Source: Sphaerisporangium sp. (GTDB lineage Bacteria; Actinomycetota; Actinomycetes; Streptosporangiales; Streptosporangiaceae). Taken from it: a DNA stretch of 64,000 bases. Below, piece after piece: positions 10,236-18,382 of this stretch (position 1 is its first letter; each line of letters starts with the position of its first letter). Both the position numbers and the translations under genes were made by a program. The notes below the pieces were generated by a model. That model searched no databases and had not been told where the DNA came from. It was given only the letters and a program-made list of their open reading frames with translations. The stretch covers positions 87,763-151,762 of the forward strand of contig JAOPYI010000146.1 in NCBI GenBank assembly GCA_025964675.1, in the 5' to 3' direction.

Positions 10236-11536
10236 TTGGTGTACCGCGCCAGAACCTTGTCGCCCTCCTCGACGAGCGTCTTGGCCGCCTGGTCGAGCGT
10301 GATCTTGTCGGCGAAGTACTGCTGGAGGGTGGGCGTGGCCACCTTGCTCTTCCACTCGTCGAACCCGTTCACCCGGAGGTAGGGCGCGACCACCAGGTTC
10401 TTGGCCGAGGCCGTCGCCACGTCCCAGCCGTTCTCCTTGGTCGTCATGGAGGGGTCGCTCGCGGCCTTCGTACTGGTCGGGAGCAGCCAGTCGCCCTTGG
10501 CGAGCTTGGCCTGGTTGGCGCTGTTCAGGAAGAAGGAGATGAACTTGGTCGCCTGGTCGGGGTACTTGCTGTCGGCGGCGACCGACAGCGTCTGCGAGGT
10601 GGCGCCCTGATTGGTGCTGGTGCCCTTCAGCGGCGGGATCGTGATCCACTGGAAGCCGGGAGGAGCCTGCTCTACGACCTGCTGGCGCAGGTAGACGCCC
10701 GCCGGGAGCAGGGCGTACTTGCCCGCGTAGAAGCCGGGCAGCGGGTCGGCGGTGCCCATGCCGAGCGCGGACGGGTCGGCCGACTTGTCCTTGTAGAGCT
10801 GGTCGTGGATCCGCTGGAGCACCTCGCGCTCCTCCGGGCCGACCTTGACCGTCGCCTTGGCGCCGTCGGTCTGGAAGAACGTGCCGCCGAAGTTCAGGCC
10901 GAGGTTGAGCACCTTGTTGACCGGCGACTTCAGCGGCCACGCAACCCCGAAGCTGCCGTCCTTGGTGAGCTTCTTGCTGATCTGGGCGAACTCGTCCCAG
11001 GTCCACGGTTGGTCCGGGGTCGGGACGCGCACCTTCGCCGCGTCGAGCAGCTTCTTGTTGGCGATGATGACCTGCGACTCCTGGAGGAACGGCACGCCGT
11101 ACACGCCCTTGCCGCCCTTGCCGTCGCCGAAGGTGACGGTGTCCCAGGCGGGTTGCGGGATGTCGCTCTTCAGGTCGGCGGGCAGCTTTCCTGACAGGTC
11201 CGCCAGGTAGCCGCGGGAGGCGAACCCGGCGAGCGCCGGTGAGTCGTCGTGGATGACGTCCGGCGGGTCACCGGCCTCGAACGACGTGACGAGCTGGTCG
11301 TTGACGTTGTCCCAGCTTCCCTGGACGTACTCGACCTTGGTGTTCGGGTTGGACTTGTTCCACTCGTCGACGATCTGCTTGTTGGCGGCGATGGACTCCT
11401 TCTGCCATGCGAGGCTCAGGAACTTCAGGGTCACCGGCCCGCCGGCCTTGTCGCCACCACCGGTGGCCGCCGACGAGCAGCCGGCCGCCAGCGCGACGAT
11501 CGCCGCCGCCGCGGCGAGTGCGGTTCTTGTACGCAA
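10232..11536 (-). CDS. CUT1-type sugar ABC transporter substrate-binding lipoprotein
   Basis: 434-aa extracellular solute-binding protein (family 1, as in maltose/oligosaccharide importers). The start is a TTG at 11536 (L in the long frame), preceded by TTGGAG at proper spacing and giving MRTRTALAAAAA. A lipoprotein signal peptide follows with lipobox LAAGC, then a Ser/Ala/Gly linker. The mature part shows typical features: PDVIHDDSPALAGF, a YGVPFLQESQVIIANK segment, and a C-terminal QATKFISFFL helix. It lies 35 bp downstream of the MalG-like permease and overlaps the first ADP-ribosylglycohydrolase. CUT1 proteins usually bind glycosides or oligosaccharides, in keeping with uptake of a ribosylated compound. 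Ligand unknown. Confidence 0.92.
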   Translation of the reverse strand: MRTRTALAAAAAIVALAAGCSSAATGGGDKAGGPVTLKFLSLAWQKESIAANKQIVDEWNKSNPNTKVEYVQGSWDNVNDQLVTSFEAGDPPDVIHDDSPALAGFASRGYLADLSGKLPADLKSDIPQPAWDTVTFGDGKGGKGVYGVPFLQESQVIIANKKLLDAAKVRVPTPDQPWTWDEFAQISKKLTKDGSFGVAWPLKSPVNKVLNLGLNFGGTFFQTDGAKATVKVGPEEREVLQRIHDQLYKDKSADPSALGMGTADPLPGFYAGKYALLPAGVYLRQQVVEQAPPGFQWITIPPLKGTSTNQGATSQTLSVAADSKYPDQATKFISFFLNSANQAKLAKGDWLLPTSTKAASDPSMTTKENGWDVATASAKNLVVAPYLRVNGFDEWKSKVATPTLQQYFADKITLDQAAKTLVEEGDKVLARYTK

Positions 11537-11571
11537 GAGATTCTCCAATCGGGGGTGCTGTGGCCAGGGGG

Positions 11572-12390
11572 CTATCCCTTGACGGCGCCGGTCATCAGGC
11601 CCGATCTGAGCCGTCTCTGGATGATCGCGAAGAACACCAGGCTCGGGATCGTGGCCAGCAGCGAGGCCGCCGCGAGCGGGCCTAGACGTACGACCCCCTC
11701 CGCGCCGGTGAACTTGACGAGGGTCAGTGGCAGGGTCGCCACGCCGGGGTCCTTGAGGACGACCAGCGCGAACAGGAACTCGTTCCAGGAGGAGATGAAG
11801 GCGAACAGCGACGTGGCCACGACGCCGGGGGCGAGCAGCGGCGCCACCACCTTCACCAGCGAGCGGACACGGCCCGCGCCGTCGACCGCCGCGGCCTCCT
11901 CCAACTCGCGCGGCACCGCGCGGACGTACCCCTGGAGCATCCACAGCGCGAACGGCAGCACGAACGTGACGTGCACGATGGTGAGGCCGGGCAGGGTGTT
12001 CACGAGGTCCAGGCGCCGCAGCACCATGAACAGCGGGATGATGATCAGGATGAACGGGAAGACCTGGCTGACCAGCACCCAGCCGACCGCGAGCCTGCTG
12101 ACGAGCGAGCGGTGACGGGCCATCGCGTACGCCGCCGGCAGCGCGAGCACCACCGTGAGCACTGAGCTCGCGACGGCGACGACCAGGCTGCGCAGGGCGC
12201 TGCCGACGAGGTCCTGCTCGGCGAAGGCGTCGGTGAAGTTCGTGAGGATCGGATGGCGCGGGATCCAGGTGGGGGTCAGGCTCGCCATCTCCTGCGAGGT
12301 CTTGAGCGCCGTGGACAGCAGCCAGACCAGCGGGAACGCCAGGAATATCACGTACCCGAGCAGGGCGAGGTACTGAAGTGGCCTGCGCAT
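11572..12390 (-). CDS. CUT1 sugar ABC transporter permease (MalG-like)
   Basis: 272-aa integral membrane permease with six predicted helices. The EAA loop that docks the ATPase is visible as EEAAAVDGAGRVRS at about residue 160, preceded by PFALWMLQGYVRAVP, typical of MalG-like proteins. A short N-terminal cytoplasmic stretch leads into helix 1. Its start ATG 12390 comes one base after the stop of the MalF-like permease. No ATP-binding gene occurs anywhere in this operon. Actinobacterial CUT1 systems commonly share one ATPase, MsiK, encoded elsewhere, and the same is inferred here. Confidence 0.93.
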   Translation of the reverse strand: MRRPLQYLALLGYVIFLAFPLVWLLSTALKTSQEMASLTPTWIPRHPILTNFTDAFAEQDLVGSALRSLVVAVASSVLTVVLALPAAYAMARHRSLVSRLAVGWVLVSQVFPFILIIIPLFMVLRRLDLVNTLPGLTIVHVTFVLPFALWMLQGYVRAVPRELEEAAAVDGAGRVRSLVKVVAPLLAPGVVATSLFAFISSWNEFLFALVVLKDPGVATLPLTLVKFTGAEGVVRLGPLAAASLLATIPSLVFFAIIQRRLRSGLMTGAVKG

Positions 12391-12391
12391 G

Positions 12392-13324
12392 TCAGTTCGC
12401 CTCCCGCAGCTGCCGCCCGATGTAGAGACCCAGCACGGCGAGCACGACGATCACGAAGGCGACGCCCAGCGTGGCGGCGTAGCCGAAGAAGCCGTAGCGG
12501 AAGGCCTCCTCGTAGGCGAAGAGCATCGGCAGCCGCGTCTGCCCGCCCGGGCCGCCCTGGGTGAGCACGTACACCAGGCCGAACTGGTTGATGTTCCAGA
12601 CGAAGTCCAGCGAGGTGATCGTCACGATGACCGGGCGGAGCTGCGGGAGCGTGATGCTCCAGAAGCGGCGCAACGTCGTGGCCCCGTCCATGTGACCGGC
12701 CTCGTACAGCTCCTTGGGGACGGTCTGCAGTCCCGCGAGCAGCACCACCGTGGTCTGCGGCATGCCCGTCCAGATGCCGACGACGATGATCGCCGGGAGC
12801 GCGATGGAGAAGTCGTTGAGCCAGTCGACGTTGTGGCCGATCACCCCCAGCTGCTGGAGCACGCTGTTGAGGATCCCGGCGTTGGGGTGGTAGACGAGCC
12901 GCCACATCAGGCCGATGACCACCGGCGGCATCGCCCACGGCACCAGCACGAGCACCCGCGCGAAGGACCGGAACCGCAGGTTCTCGTTCAGCAGCAGGGC
13001 GAGCCCGAGCGAGGCGAGGAACTGCAGCACGGTGACCGAGACCGCCCAGATCAGCCCGATGCGGAACGACGCCCAGAAGTCGCCGTCGGTGAGCAGGTCG
13101 CCGAAGTTGGACAGGCCCACGAAGGACGTCACGGCGTTGCGCCCTGACCTGGCGTCGGTGAAGGCCAGGAAGATGCCGTAGAGCAGCGGGCCGACGCTGA
13201 AGACCAGCACCGGCACGAGGGCGGGGAGCATGAGGATGAGCGTCTCGCGCCCCTGCCGGCCCTTCGTTCCCCTGCGAGGGCGATCCGTGGAGGGCCTTCG
13301 AGCTCTTTCGGCCGTCAGGGTCAT
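12392..13324 (-). CDS. CUT1 sugar ABC transporter permease (MalF-like)
   Basis: 310-aa permease with a basic cytoplasmic N-terminus (about 35 residues rich in Arg/Lys) followed by six membrane segments. The EAA-type loop is ELYEAGHMDGATTLRRFW, and FVGLSNFGDLL and QGGPGGQT are typical of the MalF/LacF group. Start ATG 13324 overlaps the lacI stop by four bases (ATGA), so repressor and transporter genes are translationally coupled. This forms the heterodimeric channel together with the MalG-like gene one base downstream. Confidence 0.93.
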   Translation of the reverse strand: MTLTAERARRPSTDRPRRGTKGRQGRETLILMLPALVPVLVFSVGPLLYGIFLAFTDARSGRNAVTSFVGLSNFGDLLTDGDFWASFRIGLIWAVSVTVLQFLASLGLALLLNENLRFRSFARVLVLVPWAMPPVVIGLMWRLVYHPNAGILNSVLQQLGVIGHNVDWLNDFSIALPAIIVVGIWTGMPQTTVVLLAGLQTVPKELYEAGHMDGATTLRRFWSITLPQLRPVIVTITSLDFVWNINQFGLVYVLTQGGPGGQTRLPMLFAYEEAFRYGFFGYAATLGVAFVIVVLAVLGLYIGRQLREAN

Positions 13325-14334
13325 GGAGTCTCCTCCCCCATGGTGGAGGCGCGGGTCACGAGCCGGGGTTCGACGGTGACCACCCGGGGCGGCCGCTCGC
13401 CGTGGCGCAGGCGGTCGAGCAGGAGCTCGGCCGCGGCGCGCCCGCGCTCGGCGGAGCCCAGCGAGACGCTCGTCAGCGGCGGCCAGGCGAGCGTGGCGAG
13501 GTCGGTGTCGTCCATGCCGACCACGGCGACGTCCTCCGGCACCCGCCGTCTCTCGCGCCGCAGGACGTCGAGCGCCCCGAGCGCGATCAGGTCGTTGGCG
13601 CACAGCAGGGCGTCGAGGTCCGGCGCGCGTTCCAGCAGGCGGGCGGTCGCCCTGCCGCCGTCTGCGCGGTAGAAGTCGCCCACCTCGACCAGGTCCCGGT
13701 CGTACGGCAGGCCGAGTGCTTGGAGCGCCTCGGCGTAGCCCGCGGAGCGGTGGGCGCCGGGCACGGTGTCGAGCGGGCCGTTCACGAAGCCGATGCGGCG
13801 CCGGCCCAGCCCGTGGAGGTGCTCCACGGCCAGCCGCACGCCCCTGCGGGAGTCGGCGCGCACGTTGTCGACATGGGTGCCGTCCGGCACGGTGCCGATG
13901 ATCACGATGGGCGCGCGGGCGGAGGCGAACGTCTTCAGGTGCTCGTCGGTCACGCGCAGCGGGATCATGATGAGCCCGTCGATGTACCGCTCCCCGAGGC
14001 CACGCAGCACGTCGATCTCGTCGGCCGCGTCCACGTTGGTGGAGTGCAGGACGAGCCGGTAGCCGGCCGCCTTGAACACCGGCTGGATCTCGCGGATCAT
14101 CGCGAGGTACACCGGGTTGCCTATGTCGGCCATCGCGAAGCCGAGCTGGTTGCTGCGCCGCGACTTCAGTGACCTGGCGACCGAGTTCGGCACGTAGCCG
14201 AGCTCGCGGGCGGCGCTCATCACGCGGCGCTCGGTCTCCGCCTTGGTGGGGAGCCCGTTGAGCACGCGCGACACCGAGGCGATCGATACGCCCGCGCGCT
14301 GGGCGATCGTCGTGATCGTCGGCCCGTCACTCAC
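13321..14334 (-). CDS. LacI-family transcriptional repressor, probable local regulator
   Basis: 337-aa LacI/GalR-family repressor. The helix-turn-helix occupies residues 5-25 (ITTIAQRAGVSIASVSRVL), followed by the hinge region LGYVPNSVARSLKSRRS and a periplasmic-binding-protein-like effector domain. It is the first gene of the minus-strand train. Directly upstream, within 70 bp of its ATG, are two copies of GTAAACGTTTAC, the sort of CG-centred palindrome bound by LacI-family hinge helices. It should therefore repress itself and, through ATGA coupling, the whole importer/hydrolase operon until a ribosyl compound or ribose binds. The effector is an inference. Confidence 0.92.
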   Translation of the reverse strand: MSDGPTITTIAQRAGVSIASVSRVLNGLPTKAETERRVMSAARELGYVPNSVARSLKSRRSNQLGFAMADIGNPVYLAMIREIQPVFKAAGYRLVLHSTNVDAADEIDVLRGLGERYIDGLIMIPLRVTDEHLKTFASARAPIVIIGTVPDGTHVDNVRADSRRGVRLAVEHLHGLGRRRIGFVNGPLDTVPGAHRSAGYAEALQALGLPYDRDLVEVGDFYRADGGRATARLLERAPDLDALLCANDLIALGALDVLRRERRRVPEDVAVVGMDDTDLATLAWPPLTSVSLGSAERGRAAAELLLDRLRHGERPPRVVTVEPRLVTRASTMGEETP

Positions 14335-14357
14335 GTGTCACCCCGGTCGTCCGAAAT

Positions 14358-14371
14358 TGTAAACGTTTACA
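14358..14371. promoter_or_regulatory. LacI-type operator 1
   Basis: TGTAAACGTTTACA is a perfect 14-bp palindrome centred 30 bp upstream of the lacI ATG (14334). A CG centre with TTTAC arms is typical of LacI-family operators. A second copy lies 33 bp away, centre to centre, close to three helical turns, which favours cooperative binding to both. Confidence 0.8.
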
Positions 14372-14390
14372 GAAAGTACCGTCAAGCCGC

Positions 14391-14404
14391 TGTAAACGTT
14401 TACG
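14391..14404. promoter_or_regulatory. LacI-type operator 2
   Basis: TGTAAACGTTTACG repeats the 12-bp core GTAAACGTTTAC of operator 1 exactly, with one mismatch at the outermost base. The pair flanks the likely promoter of the lacI-headed operon. Confidence 0.78.
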
Positions 14405-14505
14405 GAGTAAGAACATGTAACCTGTACGACACATCCATCGTCAAGTCACGATCGGGTAAACACGGACAAATCCGACGCATCATCCGGATCGGGCAGGCCT
14501 TGTCA

Positions 14506-14655
14506 GTGCTCGTGGACGGTGGCGGGCGCGCGGGGTGGGTCTCGACCCCGTCCACCCACGCGATCCGCGTGACCGGCCTCGGGCTCGCGGTACTCGCCGT
14601 CGTCGCGGGAGCCCGCCTGCTCCCGCTACGGCGGCGCGGACGGTCAGGTCGATGA
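14506..14655 (+). pseudogene. possible 3' remnant or small membrane peptide
   Basis: A plus-strand frame with high third-position GC ends in a hydrophobic stretch (GLGLAVLAVVAGARLL) followed by a basic tail and a TGA at 14653-14655. The make-up resembles the C-terminal anchor of a membrane protein. Possible GTG starts at 14506 and 14512 have no Shine-Dalgarno. Its end overlaps the convergent 64-aa ORF by 12 bases. It could be the tail of a deleted gene or fortuitous. Confidence 0.25.
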
Positions 14656-14838
14656 CTGCGGGGAGGTGGGCAGCTCGTCGTCGGGGTCGTAGGGCAGGAA
14701 GGAGGTCCCCAGCTTCGCCTGCCAGCCGACCGTCAGCAGCCTCCCGTTCCGCTCGTCCGGAGCCTGCGGGAGGAAGCCGATGTCGATCGGCGTGCCGAAG
14801 GCGACGGTGAGGAAGGGGGCGGGCGTGTTGAGGCTCAT
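14644..14838 (-). CDS. 64-aa hypothetical protein coupled to amidase
   Basis: Small acidic, proline-rich ORF whose ATG at 14838 overlaps the amidase stop codon (ATGA); an AAAGG sequence is suitably placed inside the amidase 3' end. It contains PFLTVAFGTPIDIGF, which looks like a folded-domain fragment, and ends in a DPDDELPTSPQSS tail. No family was recognised. It may be an accessory peptide or a leftover C-terminal part separated from a larger protein. The reading is supported by coupling and codon use only. Confidence 0.5.
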   Translation of the reverse strand: MSLNTPAPFLTVAFGTPIDIGFLPQAPDERNGRLLTVGWQAKLGTSFLPYDPDDELPTSPQSST

Positions 14839-16790
14839 CGCAGCGCCGCCTTTACCTCTTCCTCGCCGACGAGGGGATCGTTGCTCGGGCCGTTGTCCTC
14901 GAACGACGGGACGGCCCGCGCGCTGGGTGAGGGGACGGGCGGCGGAGCGGGGTCGCCGGGAGCCGCGTTGTGATACTCCGGGTAGTTCGCCTGGTAGTCG
15001 ATCATCGCCTGGGTGATGTCGGCCTCGGCGAACCGGGGACCCCAGAACTGCGCCGACACCGCTAGCCCCTGCGCGTAACCGATCGGGAAGCTCACCATCG
15101 GCCAGCCGAGCGCGTTGGGCACCTGGTAGTAGGCACGGTAGACCGGGAAGCCCGGCCCCCCGGACCGCTGCCCGACGACGTCGCCGATCGCCATGACGAG
15201 CATGAAGTCGACTCCGTGGTCGCGCAGCGCCTTGGCGTAGTTGCCGATCAGCCGCCGGCGCCGCTGCTCGCCCTCGTACCGCACAGCGCCGGAGATCCCG
15301 CCGTTGAACCGGTCCGCGGCGGCGAAGCTCGCCACCGGCTCGCCGGGGGCCCGGCGGCCGTACTGGCTGGTGAGGGCGGCGACCGCGGCGGCGGACGGTA
15401 TGCCGCTGGCGCAGAAGTCGGCGACCGCCGCCGCGTAGCGCACCTCGTACCGGTTGGAGTTGACGACCGCGGCGGAGGGCGACACCGGTGAGCCGTCCAC
15501 GGTGGCCAGCACGTCGGACGAGGCGAAGTAGGGATTCTGGGTGCGGTCGGTCATGTCCAGGCCGGGGAAGTCGATGATCTGGGCCCCCAGGCTCCGCAAC
15601 TGGCCGGCCAGTCGGTTGAAGGCCGCCAGGTGACCGGCGCCGTACGTCGACTGCGGGCTGACGCCGACCTTGATCGATCCGTTGACGTTCATCCAGTCGG
15701 TCTGCGGGATGCCGATGGTCACGCCCTGCAGCGGCCCGCGGCCTCGGCGCGGGCTCAGCGGGATCCTCGGGAACGGGTCAGGCGCGGACAGCGTCTGCAG
15801 GTCGTTGACGGGGTCGGGGCCGAGGATGGTGGCGAGGATCAACGCGGAGTCGCGGGCGCTGCGGCTCATCGGGCCCAGCACGTCGTAGCCCGGAGACAGC
15901 GGCATCACTCCGGCGATCGAGACGGTGCCGAGCGACGGCTTGATCCCGGAGGCTCCGTTGGCGGCCGAGGGCATGATGATGCTGCCGCCGGTCTCCTCGC
16001 CGATACAGGCCGCGGCGAGCCGGGCGACCGGCGCGACACCGGAGCCCTGGCTCGATCCCCCGGGGACGTAGGCGGTGTTCCACGCGTTGCCGGCGAAGGT
16101 GCCGGTGATGGATCCGGAGAAGGCCGAGCAGATCGTGCTGCCCAGCAGGACCACGCCGGCCGCACGCAGCCGGGACACCACGGTGGCGTCCTGGAGTGCG
16201 AGGTTCCCTGCGAAGAAGGGCGTGCCATTCTGCGCGTTGAGACCCTGGATGCCGACCGAGTCCTTGATTCCCATGGGCACGCCGCACAGCAGCGGTACCG
16301 GATCGCCGTTGCGGCGGTACGCCGCGATCCGGCTGTCCGCGGCCTTGGCGGCGGCGAGCGCGCCCGCCTGGTCGACGCGGACGAAGGCGTTGTAGAGCCC
16401 GTTGTTCCCATAGGTGTCGAAAGGGCCGTTGAACTTGTTGATCCGGTCCAGGTACGCCTGGGTCAGCTCGACGCTCGACACCTTCCCGGCGCGCAGCAGC
16501 GCCGCCAGCTCGAAGATCTCGTAGTCGACCAGCCGTGACCGGCGTGGAATGTCCCTCACCGACGGCAGCGACGCCCGGTCGAGGTCGTCCTTGCCCGACC
16601 CGGACCCGCTCGGCGTGCCGGCGGCCGACGCCCTCGCCACTCCGCCGCCCAGCGTCACGGCCAGTGCCGTGCCGGCGGCCGCCGTGCCCGCGCCGCCGAT
16701 CAGGGATCGGCGGCTCAACGTGATCCGGTCGACGCGAGCGGCCCGCTCGGTGATCTCTCCGGCCTGGCCCGCGTCATCGTGTTGCCCCAC
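14835..16790 (-). CDS. Tat-exported amidase-signature hydrolase
   Basis: 651-aa amidase signature (AS) family enzyme, hydrolysing C-N bonds with a Ser-cisSer-Lys triad. Lys is in GVPMGIKDSVG, the cis-Ser in PGGSSQGSG, and the nucleophile region is GEETGGSIIMPSA. The N-terminus (about 55 residues) has the twin-arginine motif SRRSLIGG followed by a long alanine/glycine hydrophobic core, so it is probably exported by Tat and cleaved near ARASA. Long insertions and a proline-rich C-terminus make it larger than the usual 450-550 aa. Substrate not predictable. Start ATG 16790; a 170-bp upstream gap separates it from the GNAT gene on the same strand. Confidence 0.9.
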   Translation of the reverse strand: MGQHDDAGQAGEITERAARVDRITLSRRSLIGGAGTAAAGTALAVTLGGGVARASAAGTPSGSGSGKDDLDRASLPSVRDIPRRSRLVDYEIFELAALLRAGKVSSVELTQAYLDRINKFNGPFDTYGNNGLYNAFVRVDQAGALAAAKAADSRIAAYRRNGDPVPLLCGVPMGIKDSVGIQGLNAQNGTPFFAGNLALQDATVVSRLRAAGVVLLGSTICSAFSGSITGTFAGNAWNTAYVPGGSSQGSGVAPVARLAAACIGEETGGSIIMPSAANGASGIKPSLGTVSIAGVMPLSPGYDVLGPMSRSARDSALILATILGPDPVNDLQTLSAPDPFPRIPLSPRRGRGPLQGVTIGIPQTDWMNVNGSIKVGVSPQSTYGAGHLAAFNRLAGQLRSLGAQIIDFPGLDMTDRTQNPYFASSDVLATVDGSPVSPSAAVVNSNRYEVRYAAAVADFCASGIPSAAAVAALTSQYGRRAPGEPVASFAAADRFNGGISGAVRYEGEQRRRRLIGNYAKALRDHGVDFMLVMAIGDVVGQRSGGPGFPVYRAYYQVPNALGWPMVSFPIGYAQGLAVSAQFWGPRFAEADITQAMIDYQANYPEYHNAAPGDPAPPPVPSPSARAVPSFEDNGPSNDPLVGEEEVKAALR

Positions 16791-16889
16791 GTCCGTACCT
16801 CATCTCTGCCGTGGTTCTCGCACGCGACAGGGGCACCGCCGGGCGCTGACCCGTCGACACCCCAGCACGTCTGGCGAGATGATAAGGAG

Positions 16890-16918
16890 AGATCATTTCT
16901 TCTAGGTACATAGATCAT
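16890..16918. repeat. AGATCAT direct repeats upstream of amidase gene
   Basis: Two copies of AGATCAT at 16890-16896 and 16912-16918 are spaced 22 bp start to start (two helical turns). They lie in the AT-rich segment about 100-130 bp before the amidase ATG. This is the only AT-rich part of the gap and probably includes the promoter. A regulator role is speculative. Confidence 0.25.
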
Positions 16919-16943
16919 GACGCGGACATTTCGGATGATCTAC

Positions 16944-16966
16944 CTGTTTTTCCCACGAAAAGTCAG
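16944..16966 (-). terminator. possible terminator after GNAT gene
   Basis: On the minus strand the end of the GNAT gene reads into CTGACTTTTC, a short GTGG loop, then GAAAAACAG, an imperfect stem of about 8 pairs overlapping the stop codon. The stem is A/T-rich and has no clear U-tract, so this is a weak call. Confidence 0.3.
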
Positions 16967-17907
16967 AGTGTTCGGCGCCACACATCGATGGCCTGCACCG
17001 GACGCATGCCGACCGACAGGTAGAGATCCAGCGCCGGGGAGCTGTTGCCCGCGTCCACGTGCAGGTACGTACCGGCCCTCCCCCGGCTCACGTCGGCGGC
17101 GAAGGCCCTCTTCAGCAGCAACCGTCCGAGGCCCCTCCCGCGGAACCCCGGAAGCACCGACAGGATCCGGACATACCCGCAGTTCTCATCGGAGACGAAC
17201 ATGTCGCTGCCGAGCAGCATCGCCGCCGGCCGGCCGTCCACCTTGGCCAGAAGGAGCTGCGACCAGTCGTGGGTGCCAGAGGAGTCGAAGTCCTCCTTCC
17301 ACCGGTCGTACTCCTTCGGCACGAACCCGAAGTGCTCGGCGAAGCCCTCCTGGTGGATCCGGTGGGCGGCACGCGTCATCTCCTCGGACCCGGCCGCCTG
17401 GTGGACGGTCACCCCGGGGAGGGAGCCCGGGTCCACCTCGGCGTGGTCGGCCCTCAGGCGGTGGAAGCTGGTGGCCGCCTCGAAGCCGTACTCCTTGGCC
17501 AGCGCCTGCTTGGCGTGGTCCTGGCGGTAGATCCCGATGCCGGCCACCGCGTGCGGGTGGCCGAGCTCCCCGGCGACCTCCCGGGCGCGCTCGAGCACGG
17601 CGTCCCACAGCCAGGGGGTCACCTCGGGTTCGCTGGAACAGACCTCGATCTCGACGTCGGGGGTGTCGCCCTGCCGGCAGGCGTAACCCCATCCCACCGG
17701 CGCCCTGTCGTCGCCGCGCCGGTACACCAGCCAGCCGTCACGCCCGAGGTCGAACCCCGGCGCGGCCAGCCCGTCGGCCACGTCCTCCTCGGTCATGTCA
17801 GGGTGGCCGAGTACCTCGGTGTCACAGCCGGACACCAGCCCGTAGACGGCAGGGACGTCCTCCATCGCCGGCCGCCTGACGTCGTATGCGTTCATGATTG
17901 CGTTCAT
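16963..17907 (-). CDS. GNAT acetyltransferase with tandem domains (MshD-like)
   Basis: 314-aa protein with two GNAT folds in tandem, like mycothiol synthase MshD and related actinobacterial acetyltransferases. The C-terminal half is the active-looking domain, with acetyl-CoA pyrophosphate loop VLPGFRGRGLGRLLL at about residues 255-269 and HVDAGNSSPALDLYLSVGM near the end. The N-terminal half (residues 8-150) lacks an obvious Q/RxxGxG/A loop. It could be mycothiol synthase itself or one of several paralogues acting on other amines. Two ATGs (17907 and four codons later, MNAIMNAYDV) are possible. It is transcribed divergently from gerW. Confidence 0.8.
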   Translation of the reverse strand: MNAIMNAYDVRRPAMEDVPAVYGLVSGCDTEVLGHPDMTEEDVADGLAAPGFDLGRDGWLVYRRGDDRAPVGWGYACRQGDTPDVEIEVCSSEPEVTPWLWDAVLERAREVAGELGHPHAVAGIGIYRQDHAKQALAKEYGFEAATSFHRLRADHAEVDPGSLPGVTVHQAAGSEEMTRAAHRIHQEGFAEHFGFVPKEYDRWKEDFDSSGTHDWSQLLLAKVDGRPAAMLLGSDMFVSDENCGYVRILSVLPGFRGRGLGRLLLKRAFAADVSRGRAGTYLHVDAGNSSPALDLYLSVGMRPVQAIDVWRRTL

Positions 17908-18013
17908 GTCTTCGTTCTAGCGGCGGCCACTTGCCGGGCACTGGGCCGGCACTTGGCGCCCGCCGACTGAGGCATGATGGCGTCGATCACACGACTCCTG
18001 AACGGAGGCCGAC

Positions 18014-18358
18014 ATGGAACTACGCGAATTCTTCGAGAACCTGTCCGGGGCCCGGCGGGTGTACGGCGACCCGTACGAGAAGGACGGCGCCACGATCATC
18101 CCGGCGGTCACGGTGTACGCCGGTGGCGGGTTCGGCACGGGCGAGGTGAGAGGCGAGACGCCCAGCGGCACGGGAGGCGGCGGGGGCGCGATAGCCCGCC
18201 CCGTCGGCGCGTACGTCATCAGGGAGGGCAAGGTGTCGTGGAAACCCGCCATCGACGTCACCCGCATGGTGCTGGGCGGCCAGATCCTCTGCGGGCTCGC
18301 CCTGATCATGTACGGGCTCCGCTCAGGAAGCCGCGCGGAACGCCGTCATGGCGGGTGA
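18014..18358 (+). CDS. GerW family sporulation-type protein
   Basis: 114-aa member of the GerW/YtfJ family. The typical pattern is present: a short N-terminal helix (ELREFFENLSGARRVYGDP), DGATIIPAVTVYAGGGFGTG, a glycine-rich loop near residue 55, ARPVGAYVI, then DVTRMVLGGQILCGLALIMYG, a hydrophobic C-terminal segment. In Bacillus the family member is needed for spore germination; many actinobacteria carry several copies of uncertain role. ATG 18014 is preceded by GGAGG at normal spacing. It is followed 24 bp later by corA, so the two may be co-transcribed. Confidence 0.85.
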   Translation: MELREFFENLSGARRVYGDPYEKDGATIIPAVTVYAGGGFGTGEVRGETPSGTGGGGGAIARPVGAYVIREGKVSWKPAIDVTRMVLGGQILCGLALIMYGLRSGSRAERRHGG

Positions 18359-18382
18359 GACGGGCCACTATTCTTGGCAGCT

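Larger units (their letters stand above)
14335..14643. other. intergenic region upstream of lacI
   Basis: About 309 bp between the lacI start and the small ORF coupled to the amidase. The lacI-proximal 130 bp is unusually AT-rich for this genome and holds both LacI operators and presumably the operon promoter. The distal half returns to high GC and carries a coding-like plus-strand stretch, listed separately. No convincing sigma-70 hexamers could be assigned. Confidence 0.6.
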
